NCBI GenBank assembly: GCA_000153385.1
Contig: CH672374.1
Span: 1,862,544-1,926,543, forward strand
From: Flavobacteria bacterium BBFL7
GTDB taxonomy: Bacteria > Bacteroidota > Bacteroidia > Flavobacteriales > Flavobacteriaceae
Length of the DNA stretch: 64,000 nt
Direction of reading: 5' to 3'
This document shows positions 17,865-26,182 of this stretch, in pieces (position 1 is the first letter of the stretch; each line of letters starts with the position of its first letter). The translations under genes were made by a program, and so were the position numbers. A model generated the notes under the pieces. The model was given only the letters and a program-made list of their open reading frames with translations, ran no database searches and was not told where the DNA came from.

Positions 17865-20800
17865 TTACCTCTTAATCTCAATCCATTGTCCTTTATTGCG
17901 CACGATATACTCATTATCATACATCGCTTCGCATTGTATACCTGGCAGGTAATAATTACCTAGATAACTAGCGTTGATAACCGTTTCAAAGGTGATGGAC
18001 TTATTAGCTTGTAAGCTGAAGTAATAATTTACTCGATCATCTCTTATGTCGGTATATTCAGCTTTGTTGCTTGTGTTATCACCGTAATCTGTAAAACGAG
18101 TATTGACTATTTCCCAACCACTAGGTAAAATCTGGCTTAAAGCGATATCATTTACATATAGGCCTGTCGTATTTGTGATGATCACTTTTGCTGTGATTTC
18201 TGTTCCCTGTATGATATTATTCATATCAATCGCTTTACCGTTACCATCCGTGTAGCTTACGATTGCAGATAACTTACTTTTCACTGCCTTTTCTTCACCT
18301 ACTGGTAATTTTCCTGTGGTTGCCGTAGTGATGAAAATACTGTTTTCACCATTGTTAGTTACAGATATAGAAGTTGCTTGTGTATCTATTTCTATATCAC
18401 GACTGGCTATACTTTTACCACTAGAAACAGTTGTAGAATTCCCTTTAAAACTATAACTAACGTCAATTCCTTTTCCACCTATATAATCTGCATATTTTGA
18501 TATAGCGAGTAGGGAATAGGCCGTCTCTTGAGTACTATAATACTTTTGAGAATCAAGCCCTTTTGCAAGGTCTTCTACGAGATTTCTTGCTTTGCCATTT
18601 TCTTTTAATAGAATCATAGTTTCAAGAGCCATAGCACGATTGCGCTGTGGTGATCCATAGGTTCTATAATCATATCTAGAAGGTTTAAAGTCTATGTTTG
18701 CATTAGAGACCAATTCATTTGCCGCTTTTTGTTGACCTACAAGAGCATAAGCTGCAGCGAGTCTTAATTTACTATCGTTAGACAGATTTCTGGTTTCTCT
18801 TAATCTATTCATAGAAGATAAATCTGGCGCTCCGGCTAGTGCTAGAGTATAGAGTCGATATGCTTGATGTATGTCATTCCACTCTGTATAACGCCATTCT
18901 TTTGAAGCTCTTTTTTGATAGGCTATCCAATTTGACTTGAAGGATATAGGTATGGTGTATCCCATTTTCTCTGCTTCAATTAAAAAGTGGCCTGCATAAC
19001 TTGTTCCCCAATCGTTTGCACTACCATAACCTGGCCAGTAAGAGAATCCGCCACCAGAACGTTGGTAACGACCTAATTTTCTAATTGCGGCTTTAATATT
19101 CTTACTCGTTGCTGCTTGTTTAGTACTGGTCAAATCCACAACTTTACTTAAGTGTAATTGCGGGAAGGCAGCACTGGTAGTTTGCTCCACACATCCATGT
19201 GGATAACGGATCAAGTAACTCAATCTACGACCTAAATCCATAGAAGGTAAACTAGAAAAACTGACTTGGGCACTGTTAGTTCCACCAGTTCCAAATGGCG
19301 TTATAGGAACGCTAACTGTTGCGCCAGAGGCAACCTCTGCTTTTTCTGATATAGTGGTATATGGATTAGGATTTACAATATCAATTTCAGTACTGTAAGC
19401 TGCTTTTTCTCCGTTACCGCTGGCTCTAAGTTCAAGTTTTGCAATACCAGCTTGTGATTTCACTTTGACATCAAAATAGGCAATTTGATCACCTGTTTCT
19501 GTAAAGCTTAGCTTTTGAGAATTCCCATTTAAAAAGTCAAAGTATGGTGAGTTCTCCATGGTAACACTTACATTCTTCACTTTTTTATCCATTGCAAAGA
19601 TGGTTACAGGCAACTTTACTGTTTCCCCAGGAGATAGTTTTCGCGGAAGCGAAGCCAACATCATTAATGGTTTTTTAACCGCAGTAGTTTTCTCGGCATT
19701 TCCATAAGATTCTGTATGATCATTACCGGCTATAACCATCGTGCGCACAGAACCTACATAGCGTGGAATATCAATAGTATGCGATTTACTGCTGCCAGCT
19801 TCTAACTGGAATGGTCCTAAATGAATGACCATAGGTGTGAAGCGATTTGCTTTTTTCCCTTTGGCATCTTGTGCAGTTCCATCACCACCTATTTCAAAGG
19901 CTGCATCGATACGGCCGCCATAAGCGCCGACTACATCATCAAAAATATCCCATGTTTTTACTCCTAAAGCCTCGCGCGCAAAAAAGGTGTCCCAAGGATT
20001 AGGTGTTTTGAAATTTGTTAAATCCAATAGACCTTCATCAACTACGGCAATGGTATAGGTCATGGCTTTACCGTTTTTCTCACTCACTTTTATGGTCGTC
20101 TGACTTTCTGGAGCGAGCTCATCTGGCATATGGATCACTGGATATAAATGTGAAGCTTTATTTTCTACTAGAAGCGGTATCACACCATACATTCTTAAAG
20201 GAAGATCATTTGCGGTTTGTGCATGTGGCTGTAAATAAGTGATATGCACAAATACATTAGGAACGTAAAGGTTGTTGAGAGGTATATTTACTACAGTTTC
20301 ATCTTTTGTGGTGTCTACCCATTGCGCATCGAGCACTTCTGTACCATTTTCTATGGTGACTAGTGCACGACCACCACTAGTACTAGGGAAAGTGATTTTT
20401 GCATTTTCACCTACTACATATTTTTCTTTATCTGCATTAAAAATAAGCATGGAAGCGGTTTCTGGATCTGTCTTACGACTTTTTCCAGCCCATCCTGGCC
20501 AGTCTACATAAACTAATTTACCTGTCGCATGTCCACTAGTCGGATCGTATACACGTACTAGATATCGTCCCCATTCTGGATATTCTAGATTGAATTTAAA
20601 GTCGCCTTTACCATTACCGTCAGTGGATACAGTGGTTTGCATAATGAGTTCTTTATATTCTCTAGATTCATAACGTGATAAACTGTTTGAAGAGCTTTGC
20701 CACCACCAGCGCCAGTTTACCTTATAAACTTTTACTTCTAGGTTTTTAGTTGCTTTAGATTTTCCGTTTTCATCAACAGTTACTACATCAAATTTATGGT

Positions 20801-23381
20801 CACGATCTGTTACTAACATTCCACGACGTTTATCACCTGGTGGTACATCTAGACCAACATAAGTGTCATAAGGTGAATATATTTTGGTAGTTACGTTTGT
20901 ACTGAAATCTCCACCGTTTTCATAAACCTTAGTCAAGAAGCTTGCTTTTAACATTCCAGGTGCTTCTGTAGACATGCCTGGTTTGAAAGTAAAACTAGCC
21001 TGTCCTTGCTGGTTAACGTTGCTATTGAATACTTCAACTTCTTCGGTATCATAATAGCGTGACGGATCGTCAAAGATGTAGCTGTTATAATCCTCAAATT
21101 TTGTAGTAGTAGGATATAACTTTGCAGTAATATCTGCTTTAAGTCCTTTTGCAGTTGCGCCATGTAACCACATGGTTTCTAGAGTTCCCGTACTTGCTTT
21201 TCCAGATTTTAAAATCTCATCTTCAAAATCGAGTTGTACCTTAAGTCGATTCGGTTTAATGGTCTCGATTTTAAGTGTTTTATTAAAAGTAGAACCACCT
21301 ACTTCTATACGTGCATTCCAGTTTCCTGTAGGTGCTTCATCATCTGTTTTTAGATCAAATTGGTAAAAATTATTCAATCCATTTTTTAAAACCTCTCGAT
21401 GGGTGATTTTACCGTTAGGATTGCGCAATTCTAGTTTGATAGGATGACCATTCGGTAATTTATTATCGGCATCATTTAATACAAAGGTTAGATAAATGTG
21501 ATCGCCAGGTCGCCATACGCCACGTTCACCATAGATGTAACCTTTAAGACCATTGCTTAAGTTTTTTCCAGCAGTGTCAAATTTACTTACTGGTAATGCA
21601 TTACCATCATCTAACCTGACGTATCCAAACTGATTATTATAACTCACTTGTGCAAAAAACGCTTTCTCATCTCTTAAATCGATATGGAGTAGTCCTTGCG
21701 CATTAGTGCGTCCTTCATAAATTTCTTGTTGTTGAAAATTAAATAATTCAACACGAGCGCCGCCCAATGGTTTAGTCGTTAAAATATTATTGATAGCAAC
21801 CAGATAAGTATTATTCTCACCACGTTTAACTGTTATTCCTAGATCGCTGGCAAGTACATTAGTACTGACACTTTTATTGCGGTAAAAAGAATTTGAACAA
21901 GGATTATCACGCTCGCTCCAGTCATAATCATAGTAATAGTCATCGTAGTAATAGTTTTGATAACTATCCCAGTTAGAAGACTCAAAAGAAACGTCAAAAT
22001 CGATCTCTTCTTCATCTTCCGTTTCTTCTAGCGTACTGTCCTCACAATTGTAGGCACTATAAGCTTTTTTATATTTAAACTCTACACGATATAGAGCACC
22101 AGGATCTGGAGCAATGATCTTGCTTAAATCTATTGAAAAGACATTCCATTTAGTAACATCTTTACCACTACCGGCTAGATCGATCACGTCGCGTGCAACC
22201 GGTCTACCTACATTGCGTAAATTACCTTTATTGCTTAAGTTATTGCTTTGTAAATATTGCAGTACATTGTTAGTATAAACTTTATAAACCCAAACATCTA
22301 CTGCTTTAAGATTCACGGCTTTAAAATTAATTTTTAAATTTTGAGAAGAAGGTAAAATAGTTCCGTTGCGCACTAATTCCACGGCAGGTTCTACCTGTTC
22401 AAAAGCAATGTAATTAGAGAAAGGAAATTTAAGGTTATACCCATCGACACTTTTTATGCCTGTAAAGACCTCAACTTTTTTACTGCCGGTAACGGTTTTA
22501 TTAGGATATAACTTAACCTCATTACCATCAACTTCAAATTTATATTTATCAACACCTTCAATTTGTATCAGTCCATCTAGATTTTGTCCAGTCTGTAAAG
22601 GATCAGAAAAATTGACCAGTATATATTGCGAATCGTTGTTAAACAGTTCTATATCTGTAACAGAAAAAGAATTCTTACCAGGTATACGCACCACATTATC
22701 ACCTTTGCTATCGACACCTATCGATTTACCATTCCAGCTTACTTCTATCTCTTCATCTTCAACAGGTCGTTTAATACTATCTATTTTAAATTCAAAATAC
22801 TTTCCTAATTCATTATTATCAAGAATTTTAATAGGCAACTCTTTGCCGTTCAATGTCGCTTTTAATAAAAGATCAGCATTAGTTAAAGTCATTACGTCAC
22901 TACTGATGATACTACCAGAGATGAATTGGTAATTACTATCATGAGAACTTACCGGTTCTGTACGTACTATAAAATCTTGTTTAATGGTTTTAAGCTCAAA
23001 ATCAAATGTTTTAAAATCTGCTGGTACGTCTTTTACTTTTCCCAGTTTAAAACTCACTTTATATTTAGTGTCTTGTTCCAGTGGTTCATCGGGTACAAAA
23101 GCGATGGTCTGATGATCTAAGGATTTTACTATTCCATTAGCTCTAGGCGAAAGCGTCATGATATCATTCTCCAGCTCCATATCAACCTTCCAGCTTTCTA
23201 CAGGTTCATTAAGTCGTATGATGATAGGTTCTCGAGCAGATATCACGTTATCAGAAACCTGTGCCACATATTCTCTAAACTTGAAGAAGGTGTTGATGTT
23301 TTCTTCTGTATTGATTTGCTGATCGTCTTTACAGGCAAAAAGAAGCATGACAGTACAAAGAGCGAGGATTAACTTTTTCAT
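17865..23381 (-). CDS. Bacterial alpha-2-macroglobulin lipoprotein (YfhM-type)
   Basis: This 1838-residue lipoprotein has a signal sequence ending in the lipobox LLFAC (Cys17), many beta-rich macroglobulin domains, an MG2-like region after FGYVRLDDGN (around residues 590-640), and a thioester domain with GCVEQTTS (Cys1397). The CxEQ motif forms the internal thioester that traps attacking proteases. The C-terminal receptor-like region follows. Such proteins sit in the periplasm, anchored to a membrane, and are thought to protect the envelope. An acidic, tyrosine-rich insertion at about residues 445-497 is unusual. No penicillin-binding protein 1C gene, the common partner, lies next to it. A degenerate copy of the palindrome is present at 19636-19651. 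Confidence 0.93.
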   Translation of the reverse strand: MKKLILALCTVMLLFACKDDQQINTEENINTFFKFREYVAQVSDNVISAREPIIIRLNEPVESWKVDMELENDIMTLSPRANGIVKSLDHQTIAFVPDEPLEQDTKYKVSFKLGKVKDVPADFKTFDFELKTIKQDFIVRTEPVSSHDSNYQFISGSIISSDVMTLTNADLLLKATLNGKELPIKILDNNELGKYFEFKIDSIKRPVEDEEIEVSWNGKSIGVDSKGDNVVRIPGKNSFSVTDIELFNNDSQYILVNFSDPLQTGQNLDGLIQIEGVDKYKFEVDGNEVKLYPNKTVTGSKKVEVFTGIKSVDGYNLKFPFSNYIAFEQVEPAVELVRNGTILPSSQNLKINFKAVNLKAVDVWVYKVYTNNVLQYLQSNNLSNKGNLRNVGRPVARDVIDLAGSGKDVTKWNVFSIDLSKIIAPDPGALYRVEFKYKKAYSAYNCEDSTLEETEDEEEIDFDVSFESSNWDSYQNYYYDDYYYDYDWSERDNPCSNSFYRNKSVSTNVLASDLGITVKRGENNTYLVAINNILTTKPLGGARVELFNFQQQEIYEGRTNAQGLLHIDLRDEKAFFAQVSYNNQFGYVRLDDGNALPVSKFDTAGKNLSNGLKGYIYGERGVWRPGDHIYLTFVLNDADNKLPNGHPIKLELRNPNGKITHREVLKNGLNNFYQFDLKTDDEAPTGNWNARIEVGGSTFNKTLKIETIKPNRLKVQLDFEDEILKSGKASTGTLETMWLHGATAKGLKADITAKLYPTTTKFEDYNSYIFDDPSRYYDTEEVEVFNSNVNQQGQASFTFKPGMSTEAPGMLKASFLTKVYENGGDFSTNVTTKIYSPYDTYVGLDVPPGDKRRGMLVTDRDHKFDVVTVDENGKSKATKNLEVKVYKVNWRWWWQSSSNSLSRYESREYKELIMQTTVSTDGNGKGDFKFNLEYPEWGRYLVRVYDPTSGHATGKLVYVDWPGWAGKSRKTDPETASMLIFNADKEKYVVGENAKITFPSTSGGRALVTIENGTEVLDAQWVDTTKDETVVNIPLNNLYVPNVFVHITYLQPHAQTANDLPLRMYGVIPLLVENKASHLYPVIHMPDELAPESQTTIKVSEKNGKAMTYTIAVVDEGLLDLTNFKTPNPWDTFFAREALGVKTWDIFDDVVGAYGGRIDAAFEIGGDGTAQDAKGKKANRFTPMVIHLGPFQLEAGSSKSHTIDIPRYVGSVRTMVIAGNDHTESYGNAEKTTAVKKPLMMLASLPRKLSPGETVKLPVTIFAMDKKVKNVSVTMENSPYFDFLNGNSQKLSFTETGDQIAYFDVKVKSQAGIAKLELRASGNGEKAAYSTEIDIVNPNPYTTISEKAEVASGATVSVPITPFGTGGTNSAQVSFSSLPSMDLGRRLSYLIRYPHGCVEQTTSAAFPQLHLSKVVDLTSTKQAATSKNIKAAIRKLGRYQRSGGGFSYWPGYGSANDWGTSYAGHFLIEAEKMGYTIPISFKSNWIAYQKRASKEWRYTEWNDIHQAYRLYTLALAGAPDLSSMNRLRETRNLSNDSKLRLAAAYALVGQQKAANELVSNANIDFKPSRYDYRTYGSPQRNRAMALETMILLKENGKARNLVEDLAKGLDSQKYYSTQETAYSLLAISKYADYIGGKGIDVSYSFKGNSTTVSSGKSIASRDIEIDTQATSISVTNNGENSIFITTATTGKLPVGEEKAVKSKLSAIVSYTDGNGKAIDMNNIIQGTEITAKVIITNTTGLYVNDIALSQILPSGWEIVNTRFTDYGDNTSNKAEYTDIRDDRVNYYFSLQANKSITFETVINASYLGNYYLPGIQCEAMYDNEYIVRNKGQWIEIKR

Positions 23382-23682
23382 AGAAATAGGTAGTAGTTGT
23401 GGTTAGTACTAGAATTCCTATAAAATTATAGAAACTAGTTGAGCAATAAGAGAATAACGAGAAAAATTTAAAAGTATTTTTATAGAAGTAGTTGAGCGAT
23501 ACATCTTAAGACTAGCGGTTGTTTTATTACTCAGTCATCATTTCCCACCATAAAACCGCTTTACCACTTACAATTAAAATATTTTTGAAGAGCAACTGTA
23601 TAATTTTTAAAATAGGTATTTATGCATATTGATAGAAAAATCTTACCTTAGTATTTTTAAAGATAATTTATAACTTTAAAAT
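23382..23682. other. Intergenic region of about 300 nt with direct repeat copy 1
   Basis: This gap separates the divergent starts of the alpha-2-macroglobulin gene and the 23683 lipoprotein gene. The only recognisable structure is the repeat copy at 23539-23600, which is shared with the region just upstream of the 26183 gene. A -7-like TATTTTTG at 23580-23587 lies inside it, 95 nt upstream of the ATG. No small ORF with convincing features was seen. Confidence 0.6.
23539..23600 (+). repeat. Direct repeat copy 1 (left flank of two-gene cassette)
   Basis: About 60 bp starting CATTTCCCACCA and including an identical 26-bp core from CTTACAATT to TTTTGAAGAG. It matches 26111-26170 with roughly seven differences. 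It contains TATTTTTG, a -7-type promoter element. The second copy supplies the likely promoter of the outer-membrane protein gene at 26183, so this copy appears to be a duplicate of that promoter now lying upstream of the inserted lipoprotein genes. Confidence 0.8.
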
Positions 23683-25575
23683 ATGTTTAAACGCTCAAAC
23701 GCTCAAACGCTTAAATGGACGAATTCTCTATTGGCGATAGCACTTATGGCAATGCTTTCTATTACTAGTTGTGAAAAGGATGATACTTCACTAGAAACTA
23801 TACAAGAGCAACCACAATTTAAAATTGAAAAACTAACAGGTTATCAATTAACTAACAATCATTCTTTAAACAAGGCTTTAAGTAGCGCAAAAGAATCATT
23901 GGGCATTAATACTTTTCAAAAATCAGGCTATGATTCTATCAATGGTTTTTGGATAGATGATAGTCAAGTGAATCATCTGACAAGTGGAGATTATGAGAGC
24001 TATACATTTGGTGTTCACGATCCAATGGACTCAGTTAATGTTAAAAATTTAGTGTTTCACAAATTAAAGGACAGCACTTATGTCTCTATTTTAATTACCT
24101 TCAATGTTGATAGTTTAAACAATTCAACTACACAAATTGAATATAAAAAACTTTTTTCTGGAATAGCGACATCATTCTATAAGTCTAATAATCAGGATTT
24201 ATTAAGGCCTTGTGAATGGAACCCTACCGATTGTGAATGTTTTAGGATTACTGGAGGAATAATAACTATTGAGACCAGTGATGATCCAGATTGTCTAACT
24301 GAAGAAGAAACTGACGAAAGTATAAGTACTGGAAACGACAGCAATGGCGGTGGTGCTAATTCCGATGATGATCAAGATGACGATGATGATGGCGGAATAA
24401 CTAATGGTCCAGATACTGCAGGTGGCTGGTCAAGCGGCGGTGATGCTAATCCTGATGGATCTAACAATTCTAATGATACGGATGATGAACCTTGTAACGA
24501 TCAACTTACCTTAAGTAATGGTGATTGTGCTGGTGTGATTACTTCTCCTGTTTTTACAGTTGATTTTGAGGAAAAGTCTAAATTATATAATTCCCTTGAT
24601 TTAGAAGATAAAAGCTATTTATCAAACAATAGTCTTCTTGAAGATATACTTTTAGAAACTTTGGACTTTGAGAATGATTCTGAGCTTGATAAGGAAATTT
24701 CAAAAGTTGTAATCGATTTAGCAAAGGTTTACGACGGTGAAGGTTCAACTTCGGAAATTGATCCGACTGAAATTATTCAAAAATTACAACAAGCAGTTTC
24801 GGAAGGTATAACTTCAACCGCAGAAGCTGCGCATAAACTATATGTTGTATTGACAAAACTGCAAAATTTATATCCAGGCGCAACAAGTGACATTAATACT
24901 TTTGTAATAAACCCTATCAGAATCAGCATGCTCCAATTAACAAACACTGATGTTGATCAAATGCAGTGGATGGATTTATTATTAGTTTGGACTTTTGAGC
25001 TTGGAGGTAATTATGACGGCATGGTTAACAATTCAGATTTAAATCCCAATAATGATGCTGTATTAATAAATATTCATGGAATAGGTAAGCCGCTCATAAG
25101 CGGAGATGGAACTAATGACCCTAATAAAAACGTAAAGGATTTAAACGAGCCATTTGATGTAAACCAAATACCTGATAGTCAACAAGGTTCAGTAAATGCT
25201 GTCAGGCAACTTGCATTACAATCTATTCAAAATAACCAGATTCCTGCCCCACCAATACAAAGTAGTTTTTCTAGTACTTTTAGTTATGGTCAAAATGAAT
25301 TCTACGATGGCATTAGTAACTTAAATATAGCAACAGCCTTTTTAGGTAGCTATAGTGTTAGTGCAGTTGTTACAAATAATATGGACGGTACTTATGATAT
25401 TACTTTTGAACTTTCAAATACTACAGGTTGGGAAAGTGGTACTAGGTTAAGAAAAGATGGACCAGATAGTAATTCACAACATGATGCTGTTATACCTAAT
25501 AAACCTAGAGGTAGTGGAATAAATATGGGCGGCAATATTAAACAAAATTTCAAATGGACAGAAACATACCCTTAA
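23683..25575 (+). CDS. Unrecognised secreted lipoprotein with modular C-terminal domain, candidate effector
   Basis: The 630-residue protein has a signal peptide and lipobox ending in MLSITSC (about Cys30). A globular N-terminal part follows, then a Cys cluster (PCEWNPTDCECFR), an Asp/Asn/Gly-rich linker (about residues 208-268), a helical middle, and a C-terminal beta-rich domain ending WTETYP. The C-terminal pattern LGSYSVSAVV, TGWESGTRLR and MGGNIKQNFKWTE resembles, from memory only, C-termini of large secreted Bacteroidota proteins. Function is unknown. Its 3' end overlaps the next lipoprotein gene by 22 nt, and the pair lies between direct repeats. Three near-exact ACGCTCAA units at 23691-23714 follow the start codon. 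Confidence 0.7.
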   Translation: MFKRSNAQTLKWTNSLLAIALMAMLSITSCEKDDTSLETIQEQPQFKIEKLTGYQLTNNHSLNKALSSAKESLGINTFQKSGYDSINGFWIDDSQVNHLTSGDYESYTFGVHDPMDSVNVKNLVFHKLKDSTYVSILITFNVDSLNNSTTQIEYKKLFSGIATSFYKSNNQDLLRPCEWNPTDCECFRITGGIITIETSDDPDCLTEEETDESISTGNDSNGGGANSDDDQDDDDDGGITNGPDTAGGWSSGGDANPDGSNNSNDTDDEPCNDQLTLSNGDCAGVITSPVFTVDFEEKSKLYNSLDLEDKSYLSNNSLLEDILLETLDFENDSELDKEISKVVIDLAKVYDGEGSTSEIDPTEIIQKLQQAVSEGITSTAEAAHKLYVVLTKLQNLYPGATSDINTFVINPIRISMLQLTNTDVDQMQWMDLLLVWTFELGGNYDGMVNNSDLNPNNDAVLINIHGIGKPLISGDGTNDPNKNVKDLNEPFDVNQIPDSQQGSVNAVRQLALQSIQNNQIPAPPIQSSFSSTFSYGQNEFYDGISNLNIATAFLGSYSVSAVVTNNMDGTYDITFELSNTTGWESGTRLRKDGPDSNSQHDAVIPNKPRGSGINMGGNIKQNFKWTETYP

Positions 25576-26030
25576 AATCTCTATTTTTATTTATTTGTTG
25601 CATTATTTATTCATGTAATATAGAATTTAGAGAACCCGATGCTAGTTATAAAGAATATTCTTTAAATGATGAAATTCAATGGAATGGGCTTTATCAATTC
25701 CAATCAAAGCCAAATGACAATAAACCTGTAACTTATGGTGATTTAAATTTGAATCATAAATATTACATAAAGTTACAGGATGGTGTATTAATTGATTATT
25801 TAATGCCTGAAATAAACATTAAAAATGAATTAACAGGAAAGACTTCTAAAAACCAATTACTTGGGATTAATGAGATTTACGACAATGGAATTAGCTTTAA
25901 ATTGAAAACAGGTAATCTAATTTCGGATTTAAATGGAGTATTAAAAAAGCGAAATGACACAATTTTTTTACGATTTCAGTATTTCAATAACGAATCATTG
26001 AATTATTGGTATATGTATAAAGAAAAATAA
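25554..26030 (+). CDS. Small lipoprotein of unknown function, candidate partner of the upstream gene
   Basis: A 158-residue protein with a signal peptide and lipobox LFICCIIYSC (about Cys22), followed by a mostly beta-strand, polar domain. I recognise no family. The ATG at 25554 lies inside the upstream gene (22-nt overlap), so translation is coupled, and the hairpin at 26053-26082 ends the unit. The arrangement (long modular secreted protein, then short overlapping lipoprotein) is what one expects of an effector with a cognate protective lipoprotein, but this is inference from organisation only. Composition is AT-rich compared with the neighbours. Confidence 0.65.
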   Translation: MDRNIPLKSLFLFICCIIYSCNIEFREPDASYKEYSLNDEIQWNGLYQFQSKPNDNKPVTYGDLNLNHKYYIKLQDGVLIDYLMPEINIKNELTGKTSKNQLLGINEIYDNGISFKLKTGNLISDLNGVLKKRNDTIFLRFQYFNNESLNYWYMYKEK

Positions 26031-26052
26031 TTATTTAAAAGATAATATTTCA

Positions 26053-26082
26053 AAACCTCAAGAACTCCACTTGAGGTTTTTT
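26053..26082 (+). terminator. Intrinsic terminator of the lipoprotein pair
   Basis: The inverted repeat CCTCAAG / CTTGAGG with loop AACTCCA is flanked by paired A and T runs (AAAACC before, GGTTTTTTT after). This forms a strong stem followed by a T tract, just after the stop at 26030. Confidence 0.85.
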
Positions 26083-26110
26083 TGTTACTTCTTAGATATT
26101 TAGATTATAA

Positions 26111-26170
26111 CATTTCCCACCACAAAACACCATTACTACTTACAATTAAAATATTTTTGAAGAGAATCTG
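26111..26170 (+). repeat. Direct repeat copy 2 (right flank of cassette, promoter of 26183 gene)
   Basis: This is the second copy of the ~60-bp repeat seen at 23539-23600. It contains TATTTTTG at 26152-26159, which lies 23 nt before the ATG of the outer-membrane protein gene. That distance matches other -7 boxes in this window, so this is probably the native promoter copy. No good -33 TTG is present at the expected spacing. Confidence 0.78.
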
Positions 26171-26182
26171 TTTTAATCTTGC

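Noticed and set aside
22456-22932. 158-codon frame antisense to the alpha-2-macroglobulin gene
   Set aside because: It lies wholly inside a well-supported gene and shows no domain, signal or promoter.
23539-26170. Insertion sequence or integron explaining the direct repeats
   Set aside because: No transposase, integrase or terminal inverted repeats are present; the repeats also contain a promoter, so simple duplication is possible.
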